This document shows positions 1 to 9,069 of a stretch of 13,203 nt of DNA, piece by piece. The stretch comes from Neptuniibacter sp. Its GTDB lineage: Bacteria; Pseudomonadota; Gammaproteobacteria; Pseudomonadales; Balneatricaceae. The notes under the pieces were generated by a model that saw nothing but the letters and a program-made list of their open reading frames with translations, searched no databases and was not told the origin of the DNA. The stretch is taken from positions 1-13,203 of the forward strand of contig JASBRM010000341.1 in NCBI GenBank assembly GCA_030149405.1, read 5' to 3'. Numbering within the stretch: the stretch's first letter is position 1; each line of letters begins with the position of its first letter. The position numbers were made by a program, and so were the translations under genes.

Positions 1-1586
1 ATCACAAATGTCAGCACAGGCCTGCGCATTGCCTTGATCAATATACGCACATAACTGATCTGGATTTTATGCGTCATTCGCACCCGGAAGTGCTGCATTT
101 TATTTTGTTTATCAAACCTAACACGCGCCACACTGACGTGAACCGGAAGCATCCAAAAGGCTTCAATCAGAGAAATAGCCAGTGCGATGGTAACTACCAT
201 AGGAATCACCCGCATGAAGTCACCTAAGATTCCCGGCAATAACATCAACGGCAAAAACGCAGCCATAGTGGTCAGTACCGCGCTGATTACCGGGCGCCCA
301 ACTTCACTCAACGAGGCCATGGTCGCTTCATAGACGGGCTGCCCCAACTGCAACCGGTAATAAATCGCTTCTACCACTACAACGGCATCATCCACCAGCA
401 TCCCCAGCACGATAACAACACCAAGTAGCACCGTAACATTCAAGGTCTCGCCCATCCCCCACAACACCCAGAAGGTGCCTGCGAGAATAAAAGGGATACC
501 AATAGCTGTGAGAAAGGCAATGTGACCGCCTAGAAAAAGCCACGCCACCAGCAGCACCAACAGCAGACCGATGAGTGCATTATTTTGCATAAGCTGGATC
601 GCTTCCGTGGTGGCTACCGTCTGATCATCCACCAACACCAGCTTCACACCCGTTGCCTGAGACAACTGATTGCGCTGATCCATGTATGCCTTCACACGAT
701 CCACTAACTCAATCGTATTGGCATTATCTTTTTTCATCACCGCCAATACGATTGCAGGTTGGCCATCGATCACAGCATCTTGTGAGGCTTTCTTACGACT
801 TTTTTGCACATCGGCTACACGGCTTAGAGTAATCTCTTCACCCTGCAGCCCAATCAAAGGCAGTGTCTTAACTTTATCCGGCTCCGCTTCACGGCCCACC
901 AATCTGACCAACCAGGAGTCACCACCCACTTCAACACTGCCAGCGGAGATATCCTTAAACCAGACAGCCACGGTATCTGCCAGCGCGGTTGGCGATAGGT
1001 TCAGAGCCTGAAGTGCCGATGGATCAAAATTGATTTGTAATTCCGGATCATCCAACCCCACAGGGTCAACCCGGTCCACCCCCACTAAACGCTCCAGATC
1101 TTCCTCTATATTACGTGCCTGAATACGCAGGTTTTCATCATCATCCAACGCAGTAACCGCAACCGTCACACTTGGGAAGGCATTGGCACTGGTGATCTCA
1201 AGAATGACTGGATCAATTGCGTTGGCAGGCAATTCATCTTCTACATTCTGGATTTCACGCCGCAGATCATTAACACGTTTATCAAAGGTTCGGGAATCTA
1301 TATCTTCAAATCGAACCAACAGGCTGGACACACCTTCACGGCTGTTAGATGAGGCAAATTTAATGTCCGAGATATTCTGGATCGCATCTTCCAGAGGATC
1401 AGTCACACGTTTTTCAATATCTTCCGCACTGGCGCCCGGTAAGACCGTGGTCACAACTACCCAGTTAAAATTAATGGTGGGGTCCTGCTGTCGAGGAAGC
1501 AGGTTATAACTGAGAAAACCAATCACTAATACCAACACAAATAAAAGGTTGGCGAGCACATGGTTCTGAAACAGGCGCATGATCAT
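1..1586 (-). CDS. RND-family efflux transporter permease subunit, N-terminal part (gene cut by window edge)
   Basis: This is an inner-membrane proton-driven pump of the AcrB/MexB superfamily, which exports drugs or other small molecules through a tripartite complex. About 528 N-terminal residues are visible; the C-terminal half lies beyond base 1. The protein opens with a first membrane helix (LLFVLVLVIGFLSYNLLPRQ), followed by the periplasmic porter region with PGASAEDIEKRVTDPLEDAI, typical of the family. A block of hydrophobic helices then contains GMLVDDAVVVVEAIYYRL. Its paired aspartates, about residues 399-400, correspond to the proton-relay pair of AcrB (407/408). I start it at ATG 1586; an in-frame ATG two codons later is also possible. 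GGAG in the end of the adaptor gene precedes it, and the gap to that gene is only 9 nt, so the two are co-transcribed. The substrate cannot be read from sequence. The family call is firm; the subfamily is uncertain. Confidence 0.93.
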   Translation of the reverse strand, partial: MIMRLFQNHVLANLLFVLVLVIGFLSYNLLPRQQDPTINFNWVVVTTVLPGASAEDIEKRVTDPLEDAIQNISDIKFASSNSREGVSSLLVRFEDIDSRTFDKRVNDLRREIQNVEDELPANAIDPVILEITSANAFPSVTVAVTALDDDENLRIQARNIEEDLERLVGVDRVDPVGLDDPELQINFDPSALQALNLSPTALADTVAVWFKDISAGSVEVGGDSWLVRLVGREAEPDKVKTLPLIGLQGEEITLSRVADVQKSRKKASQDAVIDGQPAIVLAVMKKDNANTIELVDRVKAYMDQRNQLSQATGVKLVLVDDQTVATTEAIQLMQNNALIGLLLVLLVAWLFLGGHIAFLTAIGIPFILAGTFWVLWGMGETLNVTVLLGVVIVLGMLVDDAVVVVEAIYYRLQLGQPVYEATMASLSEVGRPVISAVLTTMAAFLPLMLLPGILGDFMRVIPMVVTIALAISLIEAFWMLPVHVSVARVRFDKQNKMQHFRVRMTHKIQISYVRILIKAMRRPVLTFV

Positions 1587-1595
1587 AGTGATTCT

Positions 1596-2597
1596 CTACT
1601 CCTGTTCAACGACAGTGACAGCTTCCTTATCACTCACAGCATGCTGCCCCTCAACAATAATTAGAGTATCTACTGGCAGCGTTACCTCAACCGCCTGTCC
1701 TTCAATCGCATGGGGCAGTTTTACAAATTCAGCTTTGCTATCAGTGACCTGCATAAGTCCAAGCTGCCCATCGCGGGAAACCACATAGCGAGCAGGTAAG
1801 CGGCCAAATTCATCCAGCCATTCGACCCGGCCGCTGCTACCGGACAAAGCAACCTGATCTTTAAAGCTAAAGCGCACTTCCTGAGTACGTGCTTTTGCAT
1901 CGATTAAAGGAATCACCGCTCGTAGAGTCAGAGGGTAACGCTTTCCATTGGCCATGAAAGCGAGACCGGTAGCTGTGTTCAACCGTTCGATCTGCTCTTG
2001 ATTCAGGGCAGCAGTCACTTCCTGACCCTTGAGCGCTAATAAACGAATTAATGGGGTACCGGGCGCAGCCAGATCACCAGAGCTGATTAACCTGTCAGTG
2101 ATTACGCCAGCAAAGGGAGCAATGGGAGAGCAACGTTCAACGCTCAACGAGGCTATTTCAAGGGAGGCTTTTGCGCCTCTTTCCTGCGCTAAAAGACTAT
2201 TTAACTCAGCTTTACGCTGGTCACGCAGCTCTATCGAAGCATTTTTTTGTTTTAGTAGTTTTTCCGCTCGTGCCAGCTGCTGACGTGCTAAACGGCTTTG
2301 TGCAATTAATGTTTTAAGAGCACTTTCCGCCTGCTCTTGAGCGAGCTTATGGTCTCGGCAATCCAGTGAAAGCAAGACCTGTCCTTTGGTCACTTGTTCA
2401 CCAACCTGCACATTGATGTTATCCACCTCAGCGGAAATTCGAGCACTCACCTGTGCGTGCTGCTCATTAACAACCTGAGCCGGAGCAGTATGGACTGTTT
2501 GACTTAACAGGCTGGATAAAGGCTCTACTACGACATTGGTAGCCGCAACTGAGGAGCTACCTATTAGCAAAAACAGACTGCCGAAAAATACTCGCAT
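1596..2597 (-). CDS. RND efflux periplasmic adaptor (membrane fusion protein)
   Basis: This is the periplasmic adaptor that links the RND pump encoded immediately downstream to an outer-membrane channel. The chosen start (MRVFFGSLFLLIG...) gives 333 residues with an N-terminal signal peptide ending around SSSVAA. It is preceded by a GGGAAGG ribosome site four bases from the ATG. A longer in-frame reading from 2654 would add 19 polar residues before the signal peptide and is rejected. After the leader come a lipoyl/barrel-sandwich half (VSARISAEVDNINVQVGEQV), an alpha-helical hairpin rich in Q, A, L, K and E, then the returning half with APFAGVITDRLISSGD and a beta-barrel region. This is the standard order for the family. 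No lipobox cysteine is visible after the leader, so it is probably a soluble periplasmic protein rather than a lipoprotein. No outer-membrane factor gene is present in the window. Confidence 0.9.
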   Translation of the reverse strand: MRVFFGSLFLLIGSSSVAATNVVVEPLSSLLSQTVHTAPAQVVNEQHAQVSARISAEVDNINVQVGEQVTKGQVLLSLDCRDHKLAQEQAESALKTLIAQSRLARQQLARAEKLLKQKNASIELRDQRKAELNSLLAQERGAKASLEIASLSVERCSPIAPFAGVITDRLISSGDLAAPGTPLIRLLALKGQEVTAALNQEQIERLNTATGLAFMANGKRYPLTLRAVIPLIDAKARTQEVRFSFKDQVALSGSSGRVEWLDEFGRLPARYVVSRDGQLGLMQVTDSKAEFVKLPHAIEGQAVEVTLPVDTLIIVEGQHAVSDKEAVTVVEQE

Positions 2598-2690
2598 AAA
2601 GCCTTCCCTGATGTCGTCATAATTGAGCCAGAGGTCAACTTTAGTATTATTCAATATAACAATTCAATGCCTCTGATCCATACAGGCAAA

Positions 2691-2717
2691 AAAAAGCCCT
2701 GCAGTGCAGGGCTTTTT
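2691..2717 (-). terminator. Rho-independent terminator of the his operon
   Basis: GCCCTGC at 2696-2702 pairs with GCAGGGC at 2706-2712, and flanking A5/T5 tracts extend the stem to 12 bp with an AGT loop. Read on the minus strand it is followed by a run of eight T. It lies 14 bp after the hisF stop and separates the his genes from the efflux operon, which must therefore have its own promoter in 2598-2690; I see no convincing one there. Confidence 0.9.
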
Positions 2718-2730
2718 AATAATCTTTCGC

Positions 2731-3504
2731 TCAGAGTCGAACTTCTATGCCTTTATCACGCATGTATTCTTTTGCCTGTGGCACAGTGTACTCATTGAAA
2801 TGGAAGATTGAGGCGGCAAGCACCGCATCTGCCTTGCCTTCAATACAGCCTTCAACCAGGTGGTCCAGATTACCAACACCGCCAGACGCAATCACCGGAA
2901 CGTTAACCGCTTCACTGATAGCACGTGTCACTTCCAGATCGTAGCCGTTTTTCACACCGTCCTGATCCATAGAGGTCAGCAGGATTTCACCAGCGCCCAG
3001 CTCAACCATCTTCTTCGCCCACTCAACCGCATCAATGCCGGTTGGTTTACGGCCGCCGTGCGTAAAGATCTCCCAGCGGTTTTCTTCACCCTCTTCAGAG
3101 ACTTTCTTCGCGTCAATAGCTACAACAATGCACTGCGAACCAAAACGCTCTGCTGCTTCTTTAACGAACTCAGGGTTAAATACTGCTGCGGAGTTGATGG
3201 ATACTTTATCGGCACCTGCATTCAGCATGGTACGGATATCATCACAGGTACGGATGCCACCGCCCACTGTCAGCGGGATAAACACCTGTGAAGCCATACG
3301 TTCCACCGTATGCACCATAGTGTCACGGCCTTCGTGGGTAGCTGTGATATCCAGGAAGGTAATCTCGTCTGCGCCCTGCTCGTCGTAACGCTTAGCCACT
3401 TCCACCGGGTCACCCGCATCGCGAATATCAACAAACTTCACGCCTTTTACAACGCGGCCATTTTCAACATCCAGACATGGGATAATTCGTTTTGCCAGAG
3501 CCAT
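2731..3504 (-). CDS. hisF: Imidazole glycerol phosphate synthase cyclase subunit HisF
   Basis: HisF is the cytoplasmic cyclase half of imidazole glycerol phosphate synthase. With HisH it turns PRFAR plus ammonia into IGP and AICAR, the branch point of histidine and purine synthesis. The 257 residues match the usual length. The protein starts [21 protein letters not shown]; Asp12 (IPCLD) and Asp131 (VVAIDAKK) correspond to the two catalytic aspartates of the (beta-alpha)8 barrel. Phosphate-binding loops LTVGGGIRT and VIASGGVG are intact, which also separates it from HisA. Its ATG overlaps the hisH stop by one base (TGATG), implying translational coupling of the two interacting subunits. It is the last gene of the his unit and is followed by a terminator. 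No damage is visible. Confidence 0.98.
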   Translation of the reverse strand: MALAKRIIPCLDVENGRVVKGVKFVDIRDAGDPVEVAKRYDEQGADEITFLDITATHEGRDTMVHTVERMASQVFIPLTVGGGIRTCDDIRTMLNAGADKVSINSAAVFNPEFVKEAAERFGSQCIVVAIDAKKVSEEGEENRWEIFTHGGRKPTGIDAVEWAKKMVELGAGEILLTSMDQDGVKNGYDLEVTRAISEAVNVPVIASGGVGNLDHLVEGCIEGKADAVLAASIFHFNEYTVPQAKEYMRDKGIEVRL

Positions 3505-4148
3505 CAGATCTTACCGTCCCAGTTCAGGAAGTTTTTCAATAATTGCAGACCCGCTTTGGAGCTTTTCTCAGGGTGGAACTGCACCGCAAAGACATTATCG
3601 CGAGCCAAAGCGACATCAAACTGGTTGCCATAACGGCATACCCCAGAAACCAGATCGCGGTCCTCAGCCTGAACATAATAGCTGTGTACGAAGTAGAAAC
3701 GGCTGCCGTCTTCGATCTCACTCCACAGAGGATGATCAGTCATCTGCGCAACTTCGTTCCAGCCCATATGCGGAACTTTCAGACGTTCGCCCTCTTCCTG
3801 CAGATCATCCCCGAAGTATTTCACCTGCCCTTTGAAATGAGACAGACAATCCACACCGTTGTTTTCTTCAGAAGATTCCAACAACGCCTGCATACCGACA
3901 CAGATACCCAGGAAAGGTTTGCCGGAATTGATCGCGTCCGTTACTTCTTTATCCACTCCAGCCTTGAGCATTTCCGCCATGCAATCACGCATAGCACCTA
4001 CGCCCGGCAGGATAACGCGGTCGGCACTGGCTACCAGTGCCGGGTCCGAGGTAACACGAACTTCTACACCCGGTTCAACAAACTCAAGCGCTTTGGATAC
4101 CGAGTGTAGGTTGCCCATACCATAGTCGATTACTGCTACCGTCGACAT
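3504..4148 (-). CDS. hisH: Imidazole glycerol phosphate synthase glutaminase subunit HisH
   Basis: HisH is a class I glutamine amidotransferase that hydrolyses glutamine and passes ammonia to HisF. The 214 residues are normal length. The opening [18 protein letters not shown], the oxyanion region LPGVGAM, the nucleophile Cys84 in FLGICVGMQ and the His192/Glu194 pair in QFHPEKSS form a complete triad. The gene starts only 3 nt after the hisB stop and ends overlapping the start of hisF. In relatives hisA commonly lies between hisH and hisF; here it does not, and there is no spacer left that could hold a remnant. Confidence 0.98.
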   Translation of the reverse strand: MSTVAVIDYGMGNLHSVSKALEFVEPGVEVRVTSDPALVASADRVILPGVGAMRDCMAEMLKAGVDKEVTDAINSGKPFLGICVGMQALLESSEENNGVDCLSHFKGQVKYFGDDLQEEGERLKVPHMGWNEVAQMTDHPLWSEIEDGSRFYFVHSYYVQAEDRDLVSGVCRYGNQFDVALARDNVFAVQFHPEKSSKAGLQLLKNFLNWDGKI

Positions 4149-4151
4149 CGA

Positions 4152-4745
4152 TTACAAACACCCTTTTGTAGATGGCATTACATTCGCAGCACGTGCATCA
4201 ATTTCCAATGCATTTCGCAGTGCGCGCCCAAACGCTTTAAAGATCGTCTCAGCCTGGTGGTGAGCATTAAAGCCTTTCAGGTTATCAATGTGCAGCGTCA
4301 CGCCAGCGTGGTTTACAAAGCCCTGGAAAAATTCCCAGAACAATTGCGTATCCAGTTTACCAATGCTGGCACGGGTAAATTCAACGTCCATCTCTAAACC
4401 TGGGCGGCCAGAGAAATCGATTACAACACGCGACAAAGCTTCATCCAGCGGGCAATACGCGTGGCCATAACGCATGATACCTTTGCGATCGCCTACTGCT
4501 TCACGGAACGCCTGTCCCAGCGTGATGCCAATATCTTCTACCGTGTGGTGATCATCAATATGTGTATCACCGTTTGCCTGAATATCCAGATCAATCAGAC
4601 CGTGGCGGGAGATCTGCTCCATCATGTGCTCTAAAAAAGGCACACCGGTTTCGGCCTTAAACTGGCCCGTACCATCAATGTTTACAGATACAGTGATCTG
4701 CGTTTCCAATGTATCTCGGCTTACCTTGGCTTTACGCTCCGCCAT
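4152..4745 (-). CDS. hisB: Imidazoleglycerol-phosphate dehydratase HisB (monofunctional)
   Basis: HisB converts imidazole glycerol phosphate to imidazole acetol phosphate in histidine synthesis. At 197 residues it is the single-domain form, without the histidinol-phosphatase domain fused in enterobacteria, so the phosphatase must come from another gene. Metal-binding motifs are intact: [11 protein letters not shown] (His66, His67, Glu70) and the second [14 protein letters not shown] (His162, His163, Glu166). The end, PSTKGCL, is typical of the family. The start is supported by GGGAG seven bases before the ATG. It is the first gene of the hisB-hisH-hisF unit and is divergent from the diguanylate cyclase gene. 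A perfect TATAAT at 4783-4778 on the minus strand is its probable -10 box. Confidence 0.98.
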   Translation of the reverse strand: MAERKAKVSRDTLETQITVSVNIDGTGQFKAETGVPFLEHMMEQISRHGLIDLDIQANGDTHIDDHHTVEDIGITLGQAFREAVGDRKGIMRYGHAYCPLDEALSRVVIDFSGRPGLEMDVEFTRASIGKLDTQLFWEFFQGFVNHAGVTLHIDNLKGFNAHHQAETIFKAFGRALRNALEIDARAANVMPSTKGCL

Positions 4746-4777
4746 GGTTATCTCCCGCTAGTTAAAACTGAGCCGAG

Positions 4778-4783
4778 ATTATA
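4778..4783 (-). promoter_or_regulatory. Probable -10 box of the hisBHF operon
   Basis: On the minus strand this reads TATAAT, a perfect -10 hexamer, 32 bp before the hisB start codon. The hexamer 17 bp upstream (GTGCAT) is a poor -35, so the promoter may need an activator. No histidine leader peptide with a run of His codons is visible between it and hisB, so classical his attenuation is unlikely. Confidence 0.5.
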
Positions 4784-4815
4784 CATCCATCCCAACAACC
4801 ATGCACTTCTAACAA

Positions 4816-4846
4816 GCACCCAAAGAGGCAAATAAGCCTCAGGTGC
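4816..4846 (+). promoter_or_regulatory. Two-tier hairpin followed by T-rich tract in the leader of the cyclase gene
   Basis: GCACC (4816-4820) pairs with GGTGC (4842-4846), and inside it GAGGC (4825-4829) pairs with GCCTC (4836-4840) around an AAATAA loop, leaving CAAA opposite a single A as an internal bulge. ACTATCTTTT follows. The shape resembles an intrinsic terminator or attenuator on the plus strand, yet it sits 40 bp before a coding start rather than after a gene. Confidence 0.45.
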
Positions 4847-4854
4847 ACTATCTT

Positions 4855-4874
4855 TTAATTACTGCAGTAATTAA
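4855..4874. promoter_or_regulatory. Perfect 20-bp palindrome before the diguanylate cyclase gene
   Basis: TTAATTACTGCAGTAATTAA is identical to its own reverse complement over all 20 bases and ends 11 bp before the cyclase ATG. This is the size and symmetry expected of an operator for a dimeric repressor; as RNA it could also mask the weak ribosome site. No repressor gene is adjacent, so the cognate protein is unknown. Confidence 0.5.
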
Positions 4875-4885
4875 GAAGTACGCAG

Positions 4886-5788
4886 ATGGACCAGATCACC
4901 TTACAACAACTACTCAGAGGTAATCACAAGGCATTGCTCTTGGTGATCAACGCTCTCCCTTTCCCAATCTATTACAAAGATAAAAATGGATTATATCTGG
5001 GCTGCAATAAAGCCTACGAAGAATACGCTAGCGTCAAACGTGAAGAGATCATCGGCAAAAATGTGTTCAGCATATTTGAAGATGAAGCCGCATCAATTTT
5101 CGACCAATCAGACCGAGAACTCATAAATAATCCCGGTGAACAGATTTACGAAACACATGTAAGCCGCTCGGGGCAGGAGACCCAATATGTAAAATTTCAT
5201 AAGGCGACGTTCTTTGATGAAAATAACCAAGTAGCCGGCATACTCGGGGCAATTATCGACATTACAGAACAGAAGCAACTTGAAGCTAAGCTCAAACATT
5301 TTGCTTCTTATGATGATCTAACAGGCATCTACAACCGACGCGAAGGCAACAGGCAACTTAAAAAAAGAGTTCAGCATGCTCATCGCAAAAACAGCGCCCT
5401 TACGGTTATGTTGATTGATCTTGATAATTTTAAATCGATCAATGACACATTTGGTCACGAGACCGGTGATAACATACTTATCGCGACAGCTGCATGCCTG
5501 GCTGATAACTCCAGAGCCAATGACATCCTCTGCCGTTACGGAGGTGAGGAATTCCTTATCATTCTTCCTGAAACCGATACGCAAGCGGCATTGACCATTG
5601 CTGAACGCCATCGGAAAGCGTTAACAAAGATCAGTGTGCCCCTGGCTGGGGCTAAAAACCTTCACATCACCGCCAGTTTTGGTATCAGTGAAATGGGCAG
5701 CGACGAGTCTGAACGCGCATTGATGAAACACGCAGACATCGCCCTTTATAAAGCCAAACATCAGGGGAAAAACCGCGTCTGTTCTTGA
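4886..5788 (+). CDS. PAS-GGDEF diguanylate cyclase
   Basis: This is a 300-residue predicted cytoplasmic enzyme that makes cyclic di-GMP from two GTP. Residues about 15-130 form a PAS sensor domain (INALPFPIYYKDKNGLYLGC near its start, GAIIDITEQKQLEAKL as the linker). Residues about 140-298 are the GGDEF domain: DDLTGIYNRR from residue 143, the active-site signature GGEEF at 219-223, and RAND at 210-213, the RxxD product-inhibition site five residues upstream. Both sites are intact, so an active, feedback-inhibited enzyme is expected. There is no signal peptide or membrane helix, and the PAS ligand cannot be read from sequence. It is transcribed alone, divergent from hisB. The ribosome site is weak (AAGAAG), and its leader carries a hairpin and a 20-bp palindrome. 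The family call is firm; the signal and target are unknown. Confidence 0.95.
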   Translation: MDQITLQQLLRGNHKALLLVINALPFPIYYKDKNGLYLGCNKAYEEYASVKREEIIGKNVFSIFEDEAASIFDQSDRELINNPGEQIYETHVSRSGQETQYVKFHKATFFDENNQVAGILGAIIDITEQKQLEAKLKHFASYDDLTGIYNRREGNRQLKKRVQHAHRKNSALTVMLIDLDNFKSINDTFGHETGDNILIATAACLADNSRANDILCRYGGEEFLIILPETDTQAALTIAERHRKALTKISVPLAGAKNLHITASFGISEMGSDESERALMKHADIALYKAKHQGKNRVCS

Positions 5789-5815
5789 ATTTACTTTCCC
5801 GTACAATGATTTACA

Positions 5816-5843
5816 TTGAAACTTAATGAATACCGTTTATGCT
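5816..5843 (+). promoter_or_regulatory. Probable sigma-70 promoter of the asmA-mutY-yggX operon
   Basis: TTGAAA (5816-5821) and TATGCT (5838-5843) are separated by 16 bp and match the consensus at five and four of six positions. Transcription would begin near 5850, giving a leader of about 24 nt with an AAGGAGAG ribosome site before the asmA-like start. Confidence 0.45.
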
Positions 5844-5873
5844 TCGTGATTCAACCTGACCAAGGAGAGATCG

Positions 5874-7994
5874 ATGAAAGGTTTGCTAAAAATTATCGCC
5901 GGGATTGCCATCCTGCTAGTCGTAGTGGTCGCAGCGGGCGGTGCCATTCTGGGTGCTTTCTTCGACCCGAACGAATACAAACCCGAAATTGAAAACGCTG
6001 CATTAGAAAATGGCGGCGTTGAATTAAAGATCAATGGCAATATCGGTTGGTCGGTCTTCCCCTGGTTAGGGCTGGAAGTTAATAAAATTGATGTTAAGTT
6101 CCCGCGTAAAGCAGATCTTGCCAGTTTGAATCAGGCACAGATTTCGGTACGTCTGCCAGCACTGTTCTCCGGCAAAGTTGAAATGCAGAGTGTCGTTGTA
6201 GACGGTCTGGTGCTGAATCTGGTGAAAGAGAAAGACGGCTCAGCAAACTGGGCCGCTGAGGTCAGCACCCAGAAAGGCAAAGACGATTCTGAGTCTCAAG
6301 AAATATCATCGGACCGTTCTGAAAAAAGTGAACTGGCTCTGGATATAGATAGCATCCAGATCACAAACGGCAATATCACTTACACCGATAAAACCACTGA
6401 TTCTGAAGCACGCCTGACGGAGTTCAATATGACTTCAGGTCAGGTGGTGACAAATGCCTTCTTCCCTGCTGAACTGAGTTTCAATGCAGTACAAACTGTA
6501 AAAGGTGAAGAACAGGTTAAAGCCACAGCAAAACTGGGCGCTGAGTTTTTTCTCGATCTGGAAAAACAGCAGTACCAAATCAAAGGCCTGAGCAGTGACC
6601 TGACCATAAGCGGAAAACCGATTGGTGGAAATACATTATCTCTGAGCACTCAGGCAGACATTGCAGCTGATCTTTTGGCGCAAACTGCAGAAATCAGTAG
6701 CCTGAAACTCTCCATCGCAGACCTGGTAGCCAATGGTAATCTGAAGGTGAAGAACTTTGCAGCTCCAGAGATCAGCGGCAAGCTGGATATTTCTCAGTTT
6801 GATCTTAATAAACTTCTGGCAACGGTAGGTCAGGCAGAGGTTGAAACCACTGATCCGAAAGCGCTTTCTGCCATCAGCGCTAACGTTGTTCTGGGCGGCC
6901 CGGCTAATACAGTAACGGCAAAGAACCTGACACTGAAACTGGATGATACAACCTTCAATGGCTCTGCAGGTTTCGATATGGCTAGCGGTAATATCGCCCT
7001 TAACCTGCAAGGCGATAAACTCGACGCAGATCGTTATATGCCTCCAGCAACAGAGCAGCAGCAAGAAGCTAAAGAAAATAAAGGCACTCAAAGCAAAGGC
7101 TATCCAAAAGATCCGATTCTTCCGGTTGAAGCCCTAAAAGCGCTGGAACTGGATGCAACATTTGGCCTTAAGCAGCTACATGTTTCCAATCTGGATATGA
7201 GTAATATCGCCGTACAGGTTAATGCTCATGGTGGGTTGATTAAAGCCAGCAAAATTGATGTCGATCTGTATGGCGGCAGTGTCCGTAACAACGTAACTGT
7301 TGATGTTCGTAAGAAAACCCCGCTAATCACAACCAAGAAAAACATCACCGGCATTCAGGTTGGTGAAGTTCTGCAGGCAGCAGCTCAGGTAGACAAACTT
7401 ACCGGCACACTGAATTCATCATCCAACCTGACACTGCGTGGCAACTCTGTACATGACTTTGTAAACAGCGTTACCGGTAATGCCAAGGTCAACATGAAAG
7501 ACGGCGAAGTTCATGGCATCGATATGGCCCACACAGTTTGCCAGGGCATGAACAACATCAGTTCTATGGGTGTGGACACTCAGGAAGTGGACCGTTCAAC
7601 ACCGTTTGCCAACATGGGCGCGACTGCCAAAATCACCAACGGTGTGGTTAAAAACAACGACCTGAAAGCGGCTTTGGATGCCATGGCATTAAGCGGGAAA
7701 GGTACAGTGAACCTACCGAAGCAGCTTTTGGATTACCGCCTTGGCTTCATGGTTGAGAAGAACCTATTTAAAGAAAGCTGTTCATTCCCTGACTCTCTGG
7801 AAGGTGTCGAGATCCCTATTGATTGCAAAGGCAGCTTCGACACTGACCCGGCGAAACTGTGTAAGCCTGACTTCAGTTTTATTACCGATGCTTTGAAAAA
7901 CAAAGTAAAAGAGAAGGTGGAAACTAAAGCTAAAGAAAAAGTGGAAGAAAAACTTAAAGACAAACTGGGTGACAAACTGAAAGGACTCTTTTAA
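5874..7994 (+). CDS. AsmA family protein
   Basis: A 706-residue member of the AsmA family, large proteins anchored in the inner membrane whose body lies in the periplasm. The family is linked to outer-membrane assembly and, in newer models, lipid transfer between membranes. Residues about 5-30 are a strongly hydrophobic anchor (IIAGIAILLVVVVAAGGAIL). The N-terminal AsmA signature follows (ALENGGVELKINGNIGWSVFPWLGLEVNKI), then long beta-rich repeats, and a C-terminal AsmA_2-type part (VNMKDGEVHGIDMAHTVCQGMNNI). The last 35 or so residues are a lysine/glutamate-rich, probably helical tail. ATG 5874 has an excellent AAGGAGAG ribosome site. The gene ends 6 bp before mutY, so the two are probably co-transcribed. 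I give no symbol because several AsmA paralogues exist. Confidence 0.9.
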   Translation: MKGLLKIIAGIAILLVVVVAAGGAILGAFFDPNEYKPEIENAALENGGVELKINGNIGWSVFPWLGLEVNKIDVKFPRKADLASLNQAQISVRLPALFSGKVEMQSVVVDGLVLNLVKEKDGSANWAAEVSTQKGKDDSESQEISSDRSEKSELALDIDSIQITNGNITYTDKTTDSEARLTEFNMTSGQVVTNAFFPAELSFNAVQTVKGEEQVKATAKLGAEFFLDLEKQQYQIKGLSSDLTISGKPIGGNTLSLSTQADIAADLLAQTAEISSLKLSIADLVANGNLKVKNFAAPEISGKLDISQFDLNKLLATVGQAEVETTDPKALSAISANVVLGGPANTVTAKNLTLKLDDTTFNGSAGFDMASGNIALNLQGDKLDADRYMPPATEQQQEAKENKGTQSKGYPKDPILPVEALKALELDATFGLKQLHVSNLDMSNIAVQVNAHGGLIKASKIDVDLYGGSVRNNVTVDVRKKTPLITTKKNITGIQVGEVLQAAAQVDKLTGTLNSSSNLTLRGNSVHDFVNSVTGNAKVNMKDGEVHGIDMAHTVCQGMNNISSMGVDTQEVDRSTPFANMGATAKITNGVVKNNDLKAALDAMALSGKGTVNLPKQLLDYRLGFMVEKNLFKESCSFPDSLEGVEIPIDCKGSFDTDPAKLCKPDFSFITDALKNKVKEKVETKAKEKVEEKLKDKLGDKLKGLF

Positions 7995-8000
7995 TTCCAG

Positions 8001-9050
8001 ATGACACCCGAGCAATTCTCAAGCGCCGTGCTGGAATGGTTTGACCAGCACGGCCGCCACGACCTGCCCTGGCAGGAAAACAAAACCGCCTATAACACCT
8101 GGATATCAGAGATCATGTTGCAACAGACCCAAGTTGCTACGGTGATCCCCTATTACCAGCGGTTTATGGAGCGTTTTCCAACGGTAGAATCCCTCGCTGA
8201 AGCGGAACAGGATGAAGTACTGCACCTGTGGACAGGACTGGGCTACTACGCCCGTGCTCGCAACCTGCATAAAGCCGCTAAAATAGTCAGTCAGGAATAC
8301 AGCGGCATTTTCCCTGAGTCCGTTCTGAAACTGGAAGAATTACCCGGCATCGGTCGATCAACCGCAGGCGCAGTGCTCTCAATCAGCACGGGGAAGTGGG
8401 CACCGATCCTGGATGGTAATGTAAAACGGGTTTTGGCCCGCTTCTATGCTATTGAAGGATGGCCCGGCACCACAGCAAACCAGAAGCAGCTCTGGAGCTA
8501 TGCCGAAGCCAACACTCCCCATCAGCGCGTAGGTGAATACACTCAAGCCATGATGGACTTAGGGGCAACACTCTGCACCCGAAGTAAACCGAGCTGCCTG
8601 CTCTGCCCTTTACAACAAAGCTGTAAAGCCTTTGAACTGGGTAAAACCGATCAATTGCCGGCGCCTAAGCCAAAAAAAGAAAAACCGGTTAAACAAACCT
8701 ACATGCTGATCCTGCATCAGCACTCAGAAAAAGAGGTTTTACTCTACCAGAGACCCGCTACAGGTATCTGGGGAGGGCTATGGGGTTTCCCGGAGGTTTC
8801 AGACCTGCGCGACACCCTCAACGAAACGGGTTTGGAACTGGAAGAAAGCAGTTTGCAGATACTGGAACCCATGCGACATACCTTCAGCCACTTCCATCTG
8901 GATATAACCCCAGTGAAAGCAAGGGTGAATACCCCTACAGACTCTGTCATGGAAGGAAAAGCCCTGCTCTGGTATAACATAGAACAACCTGAAAACGTCG
9001 GCCTCGCAGCCCCAGTCAAAAAGCTGCTGCAACAACTGGCTGACTCGTAA
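8001..9050 (+). CDS. mutY: A/G-specific adenine DNA glycosylase MutY
   Basis: MutY removes adenine mispaired with 8-oxoguanine, preventing G:C to T:A mutations. All key features are present in 349 residues: Glu37 in [10 protein letters not shown], the helix-hairpin-helix [11 protein letters not shown] (114-124), catalytic Asp138 in [11 protein letters not shown], and the [4Fe-4S] ligands Cys192, Cys199, Cys202 and Cys208, spaced as in the E. coli enzyme. The C-terminal part (about 230-349) is the NUDIX-like domain that reads 8-oxoG, with [11 protein letters not shown]. The ribosome site is weak (AAAGGA, within the end of the asmA-like gene), so translation may be coupled to it. yggX follows after 19 bp. 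Confidence 0.98.
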   Translation: MTPEQFSSAVLEWFDQHGRHDLPWQENKTAYNTWISEIMLQQTQVATVIPYYQRFMERFPTVESLAEAEQDEVLHLWTGLGYYARARNLHKAAKIVSQEYSGIFPESVLKLEELPGIGRSTAGAVLSISTGKWAPILDGNVKRVLARFYAIEGWPGTTANQKQLWSYAEANTPHQRVGEYTQAMMDLGATLCTRSKPSCLLCPLQQSCKAFELGKTDQLPAPKPKKEKPVKQTYMLILHQHSEKEVLLYQRPATGIWGGLWGFPEVSDLRDTLNETGLELEESSLQILEPMRHTFSHFHLDITPVKARVNTPTDSVMEGKALLWYNIEQPENVGLAAPVKKLLQQLADS

Positions 9051-9069
9051 CAAATTTTGGAGCAACACC

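Noticed and set aside
2598..2654. N-terminal extension of the efflux adaptor from ATG 2654
   Set aside because: It would put 19 polar residues before a clear signal peptide; the internal ATG at 2597 has a better ribosome site.
3543..4109. 188-codon open frame on the plus strand antisense to hisH
   Set aside because: It lies wholly within hisH, which has intact catalytic motifs; the predicted peptide shows no recognisable domain. It is a shadow frame.
6636..7091. 151-codon open frame antisense to the asmA-like gene
   Set aside because: It has no domain signature and is fully covered by the AsmA reading frame.
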